DNA from: Mesorhizobium loti R88b
Lineage (GTDB): Bacteria > Pseudomonadota > Alphaproteobacteria > Rhizobiales > Rhizobiaceae
Length of the DNA: 64,000 nucleotides
Assembly: GCF_013170845.1 (NCBI RefSeq)
Contig: NZ_CP033367.1
Location: 3,225,001-3,289,000 of the forward strand
Reading direction: 5' to 3'
Shown piece by piece: positions 8,178-16,934 of the stretch; position 1 is the stretch's first letter; every line of letters starts with the position of its first letter. The notes under the pieces were generated by a model, which made no database searches, was not told where the DNA came from, and saw only the letters and a program-made list of their open reading frames with translations. The translations under genes and the position numbers were made by a program.

Positions 8178-9419
8178 TCACACCGCGTCAAACACCACCG
8201 TCTGCGCCAGTCCGCCGCCCTGGCGGTTCTCCAGCGTCACCGTCCCGCCGTATCGCTCGATGATTTCCTTGGCGATGGCGAGGCCGAGGCCGGCGCCGGG
8301 GATGAATTGCTGGCGGCCGGGATCGACGCGGAAGAAGGGCTCGAAGGCCTTGTTGATGAGGTCGGGCGGAATGCCCGGCCCCTTGTCGGAAATGGTCAGC
8401 ACGGCGCGCCTGTCGGCCAGAGCGAGATCGATGCTGCAGGCCTTGCCGTGAGTGGCGGCGTTGATGATCAAATTGCGCAGCGCGCGGCGCAGGCCGAGCG
8501 CGCCGGCGCGCACCGACACACTGTCCAGATGGCCGATCGAGACGGCATGGCCGAGCGAAACCATCTCGGCTTCGATATCCTCTACCATCTTGCGCAGGTC
8601 CAGCGGCTCGACGGCGTCCTGGTTCACCTCTTCGCGCACCAGGCGGATGGCGCTGTCGGCGATGCGGTCGAGCTCGTCGAGGTCGTGAAGCCATTTGTCG
8701 CGGTCTTCGTCGAGGAACTCGGCGCGCAGGCGCATGCGCGTCATCGGCGTGCGCAGGTCATGGCCGGCAGCGGCCACCAGCCGCATGCGGCTTTCCATGG
8801 CGGTGCGCAGCCGCGAGGAGAGCTGGTTCAGCGCATGCGCGGTGGCCTTGACCTCGGCCGACCCCACTTCCGGCACCGCCGCCAGCACGCCGTCATTGCC
8901 GATCTTGGAGACGGCGGCCTCCAGCATTTCCAGCGGCCGGATCAGCACCGAGGTGAAGTAGACCGAGACGGCGGTGGCGCCGGCGACGATCAACGAGATC
9001 CAGCCGGCCAGAACAAGCCATTCGCGCCCGGGCGGCTTGAGGTGCGGCACGTCAGTGATCGCCCAGCGGTGATCGGGCATTTGCACCGAGGCGGTCTGGC
9101 CGGCTTCGCCGGGCTTCTCGCTGATGATCGCCAGGAGGTCGAGGCCGCGGCGCTGCAGGATGTCGTTGAGCATTTCCGTTTCCGCACGGGCGACCTTGCC
9201 GGCGGCCGGATGATCCGAGAATTGCACCCTCAGCACATCCGGGATCGGCCCTGGCAGCAGCCGCACCACGAGTTCCATCTGCTGGGCGATCCAGGGCACG
9301 GTCAGTTCCGGCGGCGGCCCGCCGCCGCGCACGCTGATGACGGCGGCGGTCGCCAGGCCGACGACGCCGACGATCGAAAGGATCAGCAGCAGGATGAGGC
9401 GGCGGCGCAGCGAATTCAC
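8178..9419 (-). CDS. Two-component sensor histidine kinase
   Basis: A 413-residue membrane kinase. TM1 is at about residues 8-30, followed by a periplasmic sensor region (about 31-133), TM2 (about 134-160) and a HAMP-like linker (VLIRPLEMLEAAVSKIG). The HisKA phospho-acceptor is AAAGHDLRTPMTRMR (His220). The ATPase domain has N-box NLIINAATHG, G1 DKGPGIP and G2 GAGLGLAI. It is an OmpR-class (EnvZ-like) sensor. Its start overlaps the response regulator stop by 4 nt (ATGA), so the two are co-translated. The pair is divergent from a periplasmic stress-type protein and the RND operon, which suggests that it controls them; this is inference. Confidence 0.93.
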   Translation of the reverse strand: MNSLRRRLILLLILSIVGVVGLATAAVISVRGGGPPPELTVPWIAQQMELVVRLLPGPIPDVLRVQFSDHPAAGKVARAETEMLNDILQRRGLDLLAIISEKPGEAGQTASVQMPDHRWAITDVPHLKPPGREWLVLAGWISLIVAGATAVSVYFTSVLIRPLEMLEAAVSKIGNDGVLAAVPEVGSAEVKATAHALNQLSSRLRTAMESRMRLVAAAGHDLRTPMTRMRLRAEFLDEDRDKWLHDLDELDRIADSAIRLVREEVNQDAVEPLDLRKMVEDIEAEMVSLGHAVSIGHLDSVSVRAGALGLRRALRNLIINAATHGKACSIDLALADRRAVLTISDKGPGIPPDLINKAFEPFFRVDPGRQQFIPGAGLGLAIAKEIIERYGGTVTLENRQGGGLAQTVVFDAV

Positions 9420-10141
9420 GCCTGTGCCTCCACCGCCTCGACGCGCGCGGTCAGCTGGTAGCCGCCATTGCGCACCGTCTTGAACAGCGGCCCGTCGCCG
9501 GTGTCGGAGAATTTGCGGCGCAGCCGGCTCATCAGCACGTCGACGGAGCGTTCGAGCGGATCGCGCTCGCGGCCTTGCGTGAGATCGAGAAGCTGGTCGC
9601 GCGAGAGCAAGCGGCCGGGACGGTCCAGAAAAACCTGCAACAGGTCGAACTCGGCGCCGGTCAGGTCGACGAGCTCGCCGCGTGCATCCATCACCTTGCG
9701 GGTATCCGGCTCCAGCCGGTAGCTGGCGAAGCGGTAGATGCGCGCACGCGGCGCCGGCGCCTCCTCGGGTGCGGCGCGGCGCAGCACGGCGCGGATGCGG
9801 GCGGTGAGCTCGCGCGGGTTGAACGGCTTGCCGAGATAATCATCGGCGCCGAGCTCCAGCCCGATGATGCGATCGACATCTTCCTTCAGCGCCGTCAGCA
9901 GAATGACAGGGATATGCGGCTTGCGGTCGCGCATGCCGCGGCAGATGTCCAACCCCGAACCGTCCGGCAGCATGACGTCGAGCACGACGAGGTCGAACTG
10001 GCCGGCGCCGAGCTTCTGCTCGCATTCGCGCCGGTCGGCCGCCACCGAGACGCGAAAGCCCTGGCCGTCGAGGTAGCGGCCGAGCAGCGTGCGGATCTCG
10101 CGGTCGTCGTCAACGACGAGGATATGGGGTTGTGACTGCAT
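9416..10141 (-). CDS. OmpR-family response regulator
   Basis: A 241-residue regulator. The receiver domain begins MQSQPHILVVDDDREIR, with acidic pocket DDD at residues 11-13, phospho-acceptor Asp55 (LVVLDVMLPDG) and the switch Lys in GADDYLGKPFNPRELTAR. The C-terminal winged helix (about 140-235) has LTGAEFDLLQVFLDRPGRLLSR and RSVDVLMSRLRRKF. The frame stays open far upstream, but ATG 10141 directly precedes the receiver and has AAAGGG at a proper distance. It is cotranscribed with the downstream kinase and divergent from the gene at 10352, sharing a ~210-bp promoter region. Confidence 0.93.
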   Translation of the reverse strand: MQSQPHILVVDDDREIRTLLGRYLDGQGFRVSVAADRRECEQKLGAGQFDLVVLDVMLPDGSGLDICRGMRDRKPHIPVILLTALKEDVDRIIGLELGADDYLGKPFNPRELTARIRAVLRRAAPEEAPAPRARIYRFASYRLEPDTRKVMDARGELVDLTGAEFDLLQVFLDRPGRLLSRDQLLDLTQGRERDPLERSVDVLMSRLRRKFSDTGDGPLFKTVRNGGYQLTARVEAVEAQA

Positions 10142-10351
10142 GATGCGTGCCCTTTGCCTGACGGTGATTATAGGGAGCGCACGCCAAAGCGGCATGGAAA
10201 ATTGCAACGCAATGTTTCCAACGGGCCGCCGGAAACGTTCGGAAACAAATTGCCGCTTTGCGGAAACCTTCGGCAACATGCCGACGCGAAGCAGACAAAC
10301 ACGCTTCCTATCCTCAGGGCTGTCCGATGCATGAGAGAAAGGAACACCGTC

Positions 10352-11056
10352 ATGCGAAGCAGACTTCTTGCGCTCGGCCTGTTTTCCGTCGCCGCAATCC
10401 ACCCCGCGTTGGCGGCGCAGCCCGATGCCGGTCCCGGCGATGCGCCGCCAGTGATGACCCTTCAGGATGGGCCGGATCATCGCCCGATGCCCTGGTTTGG
10501 CCAGCATGGCCCGATGCTTGGTCCGCAGGCCTTTGGCCCGCAGGGTTTTGGTCCCCACCGCATGGGACCGCCGCCGGAATTCATGCTGGCTGCCCGGCTG
10601 GCGGTGCTCGAGACGCGCGTCGGCATCCGCAGCGAGCAGCTCGATGCCTGGCGCGACTATACCAGCGCGCTGCAGGCCGTGCTTGCGCCGCCGCTGCATG
10701 ATCGCGGCCCCGGCGGCACCGGCGGCCGCGCTGGTCCTGGCGGGCCCGAGGCCAAGGGTCCGGATGCTGGTGGTCCCAACGCTGGTCCGGGCGGCAAGCC
10801 CGACCCCTTCGCCTTCCAGGAAAGGCTGGCCGACGAGGTTACCGCACGCGCCGCTTCGGCCGCCAAATTGAAGGACGCGATCGCCGAACTGCGCACCAAG
10901 CTTTCCCCCGAACAACTCGAAATCCTCGCTTCGGCGGAACGCCCCCACGGACCACCCCCCGGTCCCTGGGGCGGCCCGCCGGAAGACGCGGCCGCACCTG
11001 GAGGTCCGCCTGATCAGGGCCGACAGCTTCCGCCACCCCAGCCCGGGAATGGCTGA
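10352..11056 (+). CDS. Secreted Pro/Gly-rich Spy/CpxP-like periplasmic protein
   Basis: A 234-residue protein with a Sec signal peptide (MRSRLLALGLFSVAAIHPALAA). The mature N-terminus is rich in Pro, Gly, His, Phe and Met. A helical section follows (RLAVLETRVGIRSEQLDAWRDY), then a Gly/Pro-rich linker, then a second helical section (LKDAIAELRTKLSPEQLEIL) and a Pro-rich tail. The paired helices with an LSPEQ-type motif resemble Spy/CpxP (LTXXQ) periplasmic chaperone/sensor proteins. GAAAGGA precedes ATG 10352. It is divergent from the two-component genes and upstream of the RND operon, so it may report envelope or metal stress. Family assignment is by motif only. Confidence 0.75.
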   Translation: MRSRLLALGLFSVAAIHPALAAQPDAGPGDAPPVMTLQDGPDHRPMPWFGQHGPMLGPQAFGPQGFGPHRMGPPPEFMLAARLAVLETRVGIRSEQLDAWRDYTSALQAVLAPPLHDRGPGGTGGRAGPGGPEAKGPDAGGPNAGPGGKPDPFAFQERLADEVTARAASAAKLKDAIAELRTKLSPEQLEILASAERPHGPPPGPWGGPPEDAAAPGGPPDQGRQLPPPQPGNG

Positions 11057-11073
11057 TAACTCCGAGCGGCTGC

Positions 11074-11159
11074 ACCGGCCGGCCCGGTACTTGTACCCGT
11101 TCTTGGGCCGTTCTCGGGCCGGCCGGTTTTGTGGGATGGCGCGCATGTGCCGCCATCCC
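11074..11159 (+). terminator. Two consecutive strong hairpins between Spy-like gene and RND operon
   Basis: Hairpin 1: ACCGGCCGGCCCG (11074-11086) pairs perfectly with CGGGCCGGCCGGT (11115-11127), followed by TTTT. The loop contains a further small palindrome (GTACTTGTAC). Hairpin 2: GGGATGGCG (11133-11141) pairs with CGCCATCCC (11151-11159). Hairpin 1 fits a terminator or attenuator. The two together suggest regulated readthrough into the efflux genes or a structured leader. Confidence 0.6.
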
Positions 11160-11185
11160 GATTCACACGAAATGGAAACACGACA

Positions 11186-11392
11186 ATGTGGGAAGCCATG
11201 ATGATGCTGCGGCTGATCGCATCGGTCACCCCAAAATTCTCGCTCGGCCGGCGCGCCGGCCATGCCGCCACGCTGCCGGCCCTGCCGGCCGATGCGCTGA
11301 AGGGCGCGGTGCGCCTGAGTTTCGCCGCCTGGCGGCTGTCGCTGCCGGTTTCGCAGCAGCCCAACGAACATCATGACCGCAAGATCGCGTAA
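11186..11392 (+). CDS. Possible 68-aa leader protein of the efflux operon
   Basis: A short frame starting MWEAMMMLRLIASVTPKF that overlaps the following adaptor gene by 20 nt. It has one mildly hydrophobic segment and an Ala/Leu/Arg-rich composition. Its start has only a modest ribosome binding site (GGAAA). It sits between two hairpins and the adaptor gene, so it could be a translationally coupled leader. I do not recognise it, and it may be non-coding. Confidence 0.35.
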   Translation: MWEAMMMLRLIASVTPKFSLGRRAGHAATLPALPADALKGAVRLSFAAWRLSLPVSQQPNEHHDRKIA

Positions 11393-12524
11393 GACCTATC
11401 TTGTCCTGGCCGGCGTGCTGGTCGCCCTGGTCGCTACGGCGGCGCTGGGCGCCTATGGGCGCGCGACAGTCGAACCCGCCGCGCAGGTGGCGGCGCCGCG
11501 CGTCAGCCTGACGGTTGCCGTCGAAAAGGTGCGCTCGCAGGCGATCGCCTCGTCGATCAGCGCCACCGGCACCGTCGCCGCCTGGCAGGAGGCGACCATC
11601 GGCGCCGAGACATCGGGCCTCAAATTGACCGAAGTGCTGGTTGGCGAAGGCGACCATGTGCGCGCCGGCGACGTGGTGGCGCGGCTCGACGCCTCGGTGC
11701 TGAAGGCACAGCTGGCCGAGCAGAAGGCCGCGGTCGACCAGGCGCAGGCAACGCTGGACACCGCCGTTTCCGCCGCCGGCCGCTCCGACAGGCTGCTGGC
11801 CAGCAAGGCCATCAGCGCCGAGACGGCGGAGGAAAAGACCACCGCGGTGAAGACAGGCCGGGCCGCGCTCGCGCAGGCCGAGGCCGCCGCTGAGCGGCTG
11901 CAGGCAGAGCTCGACCAGGCGACCATCCGCGCGCTCTTCGACGGCATCGTCTCCAACCGGCCGGCGGTTGCCGGCTCGATCGTCCAGGCCGGCACCGAGC
12001 TGATGAAGATCATCCGCGACGGTCGGCTGGAGGTCGGCGTGCTTGTGCCGGAAAAGGACCTACCAATGATCACGGTCGGGCAGGCGGCAAATGTCGTCGA
12101 TGCGTCAGGCCGGACTTTCGCCGGCAGCGTCTCCTCGATCGCGCAGACGGTCAGTTCGACGACGCGGCTCGCCACCGTCTATGTCGGGCTGGGCTCTGGT
12201 TCGGGGCTGAAACCCGGCATGTTCGCTCGCGTCTCGATCGCTGGTGCTACCTCGCAAAGGCTCAGCGTGGCCGAGGCCGCCCTTGTCTGGCAGGACGGCA
12301 AGCCTGTTGTCTTCGTCGTCGATGCCGCCGGCAAGGCCAGCGCGCGCCCGGTGAGGGTCGGCGGGCACCAGAACGGCCGCGTCGCCATCGAAGGCGGACT
12401 GTCGGAAGGCGACAGCGTCGTTGTCGCCGGTGCCGGCTTCCTCAGCGACGGCAATCTGGTGCGTATCGCGGATGCTGAAGCGGCCACTGATGCCGCCGGC
12501 AAGGTGGCGGAGGCGGCGCGATGA
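11373..12524 (+). CDS. RND efflux periplasmic adaptor (membrane fusion protein) 1
   Basis: A 383-residue HlyD/AcrA-type adaptor with an N-terminal membrane anchor (VLAGVLVALVATAALGAYG). The order is a barrel-sandwich half (SATGTVAAWQEATIGAETSG, VLVGEGDHVRAGDVVARLD), a coiled-coil hairpin (about residues 105-190, Ala/Gln/Glu-rich), the second lipoyl half (IRALFDGIVSNRPAVAGSIVQ), and beta-barrel and membrane-proximal domains. It links an inner-membrane RND pump to an outer-membrane channel. It overlaps the next gene by 4 nt, so its partner is the 1049-aa permease. Confidence 0.92.
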   Translation: MTARSRKTYLVLAGVLVALVATAALGAYGRATVEPAAQVAAPRVSLTVAVEKVRSQAIASSISATGTVAAWQEATIGAETSGLKLTEVLVGEGDHVRAGDVVARLDASVLKAQLAEQKAAVDQAQATLDTAVSAAGRSDRLLASKAISAETAEEKTTAVKTGRAALAQAEAAAERLQAELDQATIRALFDGIVSNRPAVAGSIVQAGTELMKIIRDGRLEVGVLVPEKDLPMITVGQAANVVDASGRTFAGSVSSIAQTVSSTTRLATVYVGLGSGSGLKPGMFARVSIAGATSQRLSVAEAALVWQDGKPVVFVVDAAGKASARPVRVGGHQNGRVAIEGGLSEGDSVVVAGAGFLSDGNLVRIADAEAATDAAGKVAEAAR

Positions 12525-15500
12525 ACGCCATTTCCTCCTGGTCGATCCGCAACCCGGTGCCGACCATTGTTTTGTTCCTGTCGCTGACCATCGCCGGCCT
12601 TTACGGCTTCATGCAACTGCGCACCAACAACATGCCCGATATCGACCTGCCGACGGTCACCGTCACCGTCTCGCAGCCGGGTGCCGCACCCAGCGAAATG
12701 GAAGTACAGGTCGCCCGCGTGATCGAGAACGCGGTGGCGACGCTCGAAGGCGTCGACGACGTCTCGACCTCGATCAGCGAGGGCTCTTCCGTCACCACGG
12801 TCGAGTTCACATTGGGCACCGATCCCGAGACGGCGACCAACGACGTCCGCAACGCTGTGTCGGAAGTGCAGTCGAGCCTGCCGGCGGCCGCGCTGACGCC
12901 TGTCGTGGCCAAGATGAACGCATCTGGCAATTCGGTGCTGACCTATGTCGTCGAGGCCCCCACCATGTCGCCGGACGCGCTGAGCTGGTACATCGACAAT
13001 GATGTCGCCAAGGCGCTGCTCGGCGTCGACGGCGTCTCCAAGATCACCCGTTCGGGCGGCGTCGACCGGGTCATCCGCGTCGAGCTCGATCCCGACCGCC
13101 TGGCAGCACTCGGCATCAGTGCCGGCGATGTCAGCCAGACGCTCGCCTCCAACAACGTCAACCAGCCGGGCGGCCGCACCAGCGTCGGCGGCCAGGAGCA
13201 GTCGGTGCGCACGCTGGCCAGCGCCGGCACCGTCGAGGCGCTGGCCGACACCCGCATCGCGCTCAATGGCGCCGGCGGCGTCAGGCTCTCGGACCTCGGC
13301 CGCGTGGTCGACAGCTGGGAAAAGCCGCGCCAGGCCGCCTATCTCGACGGCCGGCAGGTCGTCGCCTTCAACGTTTACAGGTCGGTGGGATCGAGCGAGA
13401 TCGACGTGGTCAAGGCCGCGCGAAGGGCCGTGGCGGAAATCGGCGCGAAGACCGACACCGCGAAATTCACCGAAGTCACCTCATCGTCCGGCTTCGTGCA
13501 GGAGAGCTATGACGCCGCATTCGAGGCGCTGTGGCTTGGCGCGCTGCTCGCCATCGGCGTCGTCTGGCTGTTCCTGCGCGACATCAGGGCGACGCTGGTG
13601 TCGGCGGTCGCCATGCCACTGTCACTGATCCCGACCTTCGCCGTCATGGCGGCCTTCAACATCTCGCTCAACAACATCACCTTGCTGGCGCTGTCATTGG
13701 TCGTCGGCATCCTGGTCGACGACGCCATCGTCGAGATCGAGAACATCGTGCGCCACATGCGCCAGACCGGCGCCAGCGCCTACCAGGCGGCGATCGAGGC
13801 CGCCGACGAGATCGGGCTTGCCGTGGTGGCAACCACGGCGACCATCGTCGCGGTGTTCCTGCCGGTCGCCTTCATGCCGGGCATTCCCGGAAAATTCTTC
13901 TTCTCCTTCGCCGTCGCGGTTTGCGTGTCGGTGCTGTTCTCGCTGCTGGTGGCGCGCATGCTGACGCCGCTGATGGGTGCCTATCTGGTGCGCGCCGGAG
14001 GCTACAGCGAGGACGACATGCCGGCCTGGGTGCCGACCTATCTCTGGCTGCTGCGCAAGGCTCTCGACCATCGCTGGATCACGCTCGTCGCCGGCATTGC
14101 CTTCTTCGCCGGTTCGATCGGGCTGGCAACGAAACTGCCGACCGAATTCATGGCGGCGACCGATCGCGGCCGCTCGATGATCTCAGTCGAGCTGCAGCCG
14201 GGGTCGACGATCGAACAGACGACCAATGTCGTCCAGGACATCACAAGGCGCCTCAAGGACGAGCCGGCCGTCGACAGCATCTTCGCCACCATCGGCACCG
14301 CGGCCACCTCGGGTGGTGGGCCGAACCGCGGCTCGACATCGGCCGAGGTGCGCAGCGCCAATGTCACCGTCAATCTGAAGCCGCGCGGCGAGCGGACCTT
14401 GAGCCAGCAGCAGTTCGAGGCCGAGGCCTCGCTGAGCCTCAACGCTATTCCAGGTGCGCGCATCCAGTTCGGCGCCGACGGCTTTGCCGGCGCCAAGGTG
14501 GCGATCACCCTGGTCGGCGATGATGGCGCGGCGCTCGAAAAGGCGAGCGATGCGCTGATCGACGGGATGAAGTCGGTGCCCGGCCTGATCAACCCGACCT
14601 CGACGGCGGCAACGACCAAGCCGGAGCTGATCGTGCGCCCCGACAGCGCCAGGGCGGCCGAACTCGGCGTCACGCCGACCGAGATCGCGGCAACGGTCAA
14701 GATCGCCACCATCGGCGATACCGACACCAGCCTGGCCAAGTTCAATCTCGGCGACCGCCAGGTCGCTGTCGTGGTGACCTTGCCCGACGGCGCTATCGAC
14801 GACCCGGCGAAACTGGCCATGCTGCCGCTGATCGGCAGCAAGGGCACGGTGCCGCTCGGCGCTGTCGCCGATATCGGCTTCAATGCGGGGCCAAACAGCA
14901 TCACAAGGGTCGGGCGCAGCCGCAGCGCCACGATAGAGGCGGATCTTTCCGGCATGACGCTCGGCCAGGCGACCACGGCCATCCATGCCTTGCCGGCGAT
15001 GCGGAGCCTGCCCGCCGGCGTGCAGGAGCTGGCGCGGGGCGATGCCCAACGCATGCAGGAGCTGTTTTCGGGCTTCGCCACGGCGATCGCGGCTGGGATC
15101 CTGCTGATGTACCTGACGCTGGTGCTGCTTTTCCGCGGCTTCGTCCAGCCGGTGACCATCCTGGTCGCGCTGCCGCTGTCGATCGGCGGTGCGCTCGGCT
15201 TCATGCTGATTACCGGCAAGGCGCTTGGCATATCGCCGCTGATCGGGATATTGATGCTGATGGGCATTGCGGCCAAGAACTCGATCTTGCTTGTCGAGTA
15301 CGCCTTGGTCGCACAGAAGGAGCGTGGCATGAGCCGCTTCGACGCACTGCTCGATGCTGCCCGCAAGCGGGCACGGCCCATCGTCATGACATCGATCGCC
15401 ATGGGCGCCGGCATGCTGCCGATCGCACTCGGCATCGGCGCCGATGCCGAGACGCGGGCGCCGATGGCGATCGCGGTGATCGGCGGGCTCATCTCCTCGA

Positions 15501-15670
15501 CCGTGCTCAGCCTCGTCTACGTTCCGGTCGTCTACACCTTCATGGACGACATCCAGCGCTTCCTGGGCCGGCATCTCGCCCGGCTCCTGGTGGAACGATC
15601 CGACCTCGACAGCCAGACGGCGACCGCAACTCCAGCGAAAGATCATCCAGGCCATGTCTATCCAGTCTAG
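12521..15670 (+). CDS. RND efflux permease 1 (HAE1 family)
   Basis: A 1049-residue 12-TM proton-driven RND pump. It begins MNAISSWSIRNPVPTIVLFL, with TM1, a large periplasmic porter loop, and then TM2-7 including LVVGILVDDAIVEIEN (about residue 400), whose Asp pair is the proton relay. A second porter loop follows, then TM8-12 with MGIAAKNSILLVEYA, the relay Lys in TM10. It is an efflux pump for hydrophobic or amphiphilic compounds; the substrate cannot be read from sequence. It overlaps adaptor 1 upstream (4 nt) and the lipoprotein adaptor 2 downstream (17 nt), so the whole block reads as one operon. Confidence 0.95.
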   Translation: MNAISSWSIRNPVPTIVLFLSLTIAGLYGFMQLRTNNMPDIDLPTVTVTVSQPGAAPSEMEVQVARVIENAVATLEGVDDVSTSISEGSSVTTVEFTLGTDPETATNDVRNAVSEVQSSLPAAALTPVVAKMNASGNSVLTYVVEAPTMSPDALSWYIDNDVAKALLGVDGVSKITRSGGVDRVIRVELDPDRLAALGISAGDVSQTLASNNVNQPGGRTSVGGQEQSVRTLASAGTVEALADTRIALNGAGGVRLSDLGRVVDSWEKPRQAAYLDGRQVVAFNVYRSVGSSEIDVVKAARRAVAEIGAKTDTAKFTEVTSSSGFVQESYDAAFEALWLGALLAIGVVWLFLRDIRATLVSAVAMPLSLIPTFAVMAAFNISLNNITLLALSLVVGILVDDAIVEIENIVRHMRQTGASAYQAAIEAADEIGLAVVATTATIVAVFLPVAFMPGIPGKFFFSFAVAVCVSVLFSLLVARMLTPLMGAYLVRAGGYSEDDMPAWVPTYLWLLRKALDHRWITLVAGIAFFAGSIGLATKLPTEFMAATDRGRSMISVELQPGSTIEQTTNVVQDITRRLKDEPAVDSIFATIGTAATSGGGPNRGSTSAEVRSANVTVNLKPRGERTLSQQQFEAEASLSLNAIPGARIQFGADGFAGAKVAITLVGDDGAALEKASDALIDGMKSVPGLINPTSTAATTKPELIVRPDSARAAELGVTPTEIAATVKIATIGDTDTSLAKFNLGDRQVAVVVTLPDGAIDDPAKLAMLPLIGSKGTVPLGAVADIGFNAGPNSITRVGRSRSATIEADLSGMTLGQATTAIHALPAMRSLPAGVQELARGDAQRMQELFSGFATAIAAGILLMYLTLVLLFRGFVQPVTILVALPLSIGGALGFMLITGKALGISPLIGILMLMGIAAKNSILLVEYALVAQKERGMSRFDALLDAARKRARPIVMTSIAMGAGMLPIALGIGADAETRAPMAIAVIGGLISSTVLSLVYVPVVYTFMDDIQRFLGRHLARLLVERSDLDSQTATATPAKDHPGHVYPV

Positions 15671-16931
15671 CCCGTCTTCCCGCCACCGGCTCGCGCCCTG
15701 GGCGGCAGTGCTCACGGCCTCGGTTCTTCTTGCGGCTTGTTCCCAGGAGGGAAGCAAGGCTCCCGCCGGCATGGCCGCTGCCGCCAAGCCGGAAGTCGGC
15801 GTCGTTACGCTGCATCCGCAATCGGTGGCGATAACAGCCGAACTGCCGGGACGCACGTCTGCCTCGCTCACCGCCGATGTGCGCCCGCAGGTCAACGGCA
15901 TCATCCAGGCACGGCTGTTCAAGGAGGGCAGCGAGGTGGTGGTCGGGCAGCCGCTCTACCTCATCGATCCGGCGAGCTACCAGGCAGCTTTTGACAGCGC
16001 GCAGGCAGCCCAGCAGAAGGCCGAAGCGGCGGTGCCGACGGCGCAGGCCAAGTTCGACCGTTATGCCGGCCTGTTGAAGCAGAACGTTGTTTCCAAACAG
16101 GATTATGACGATGCCGCGGCAACGTTGGCCCAGGCCAATGCGGATGTGGCGTCGGCCAAGGCCAGCGTCGAAACCGCGCGCATCAATCTCAACTACACCA
16201 GCATCACCGCGCCGATCGCCGGCCGCATCGACAAGTCGTCGCTGACGCCAGGCGCGCTGGTCACCGCCAACCAGGACACCTTGCTCACCACCATCCGTTC
16301 GCTCGATCCGATCAATGTCGACGTCACGCAGTCGAGCACCAATCTGCTCAATCTGCGCCAGGCCATCAATGAGGGCCGGCTGAAGTTCAGCGGCCCCAAT
16401 GTCAGCGTCAAGCTGAAGCTCGAGAACGGCACCATCTACACGCAGACCGGCAAGCTGGAATTCGCCGGCGCCAACGTCGACCAGACGACAGGCACTTTCG
16501 CGCTGAGGGCCGAGTTCCCCAATCCCGACCGCCTGCTTTTGCCGGGCATGTATGTGCGGGCGCTGGTCGAGGAGGGCGTTGCCCAGAACAGTTTCCTGGT
16601 GCCGCAGCGCGGCGTGACCCGCAACACCAAGGGCGAGGCGACCGCCATGGTCATCAACGCGCAAGGGAAGGTCGAGACGCGCGTGCTGGCCGTGCGCAAC
16701 AGCGTCGGCAACAACTGGCTGGTGGATTCAGGCGTCGGCGACGGCGACCGCGTCATCGTCGAGGGCCTGCAGCTGGTGCGCCCCGGCGGCGATGCGACGG
16801 GCGTCGAAGTGACGATCGACGAGACGACCGGCGAGGTCAAGGACCGCGCGCAGACGTCTTCGTCCGCATCTTCCACGCCGAAGATGGCCGATAGTGGCCA
16901 AAAACCGGCGCAAGCGTCGGCCGGGAACTGA
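15654..16931 (+). CDS. RND efflux adaptor 2, lipoprotein (AcrA/MexA-like)
   Basis: A 425-residue adaptor with a lipoprotein signal; the lipobox is LLAAC (Cys about residue 29). Lipoyl, hairpin and barrel segments follow in AcrA order (TAELPGRTSASLTADVRPQV, LFKEGSEVVVGQPLYLID, ITAPIAGRIDKSSLTPGALV, DQTTGTFALRAEFPNPD). The last ~40 residues are a Ser/Thr/Lys-rich tail. It is closer to MexA/AcrA than adaptor 1 is. It starts inside the end of permease 1 and ends 3 nt before permease 2, so it is the partner of permease 2. Confidence 0.94.
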   Translation: MSIQSSPSSRHRLAPWAAVLTASVLLAACSQEGSKAPAGMAAAAKPEVGVVTLHPQSVAITAELPGRTSASLTADVRPQVNGIIQARLFKEGSEVVVGQPLYLIDPASYQAAFDSAQAAQQKAEAAVPTAQAKFDRYAGLLKQNVVSKQDYDDAAATLAQANADVASAKASVETARINLNYTSITAPIAGRIDKSSLTPGALVTANQDTLLTTIRSLDPINVDVTQSSTNLLNLRQAINEGRLKFSGPNVSVKLKLENGTIYTQTGKLEFAGANVDQTTGTFALRAEFPNPDRLLLPGMYVRALVEEGVAQNSFLVPQRGVTRNTKGEATAMVINAQGKVETRVLAVRNSVGNNWLVDSGVGDGDRVIVEGLQLVRPGGDATGVEVTIDETTGEVKDRAQTSSSASSTPKMADSGQKPAQASAGN

Positions 16932-16934
16932 GCT

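Noticed and set aside
7968..9461. 497-residue plus-strand open frame
   Set aside because: It is the mirror of the histidine kinase gene; composition is His/Gln/Arg-rich and typical of antisense frames in GC-rich DNA.
10142..11374. N-terminal extension of the response regulator to 652 residues
   Set aside because: The extension runs opposite the Spy-like gene, lacks family similarity, and the proper ATG at 10141 has a ribosome binding site.
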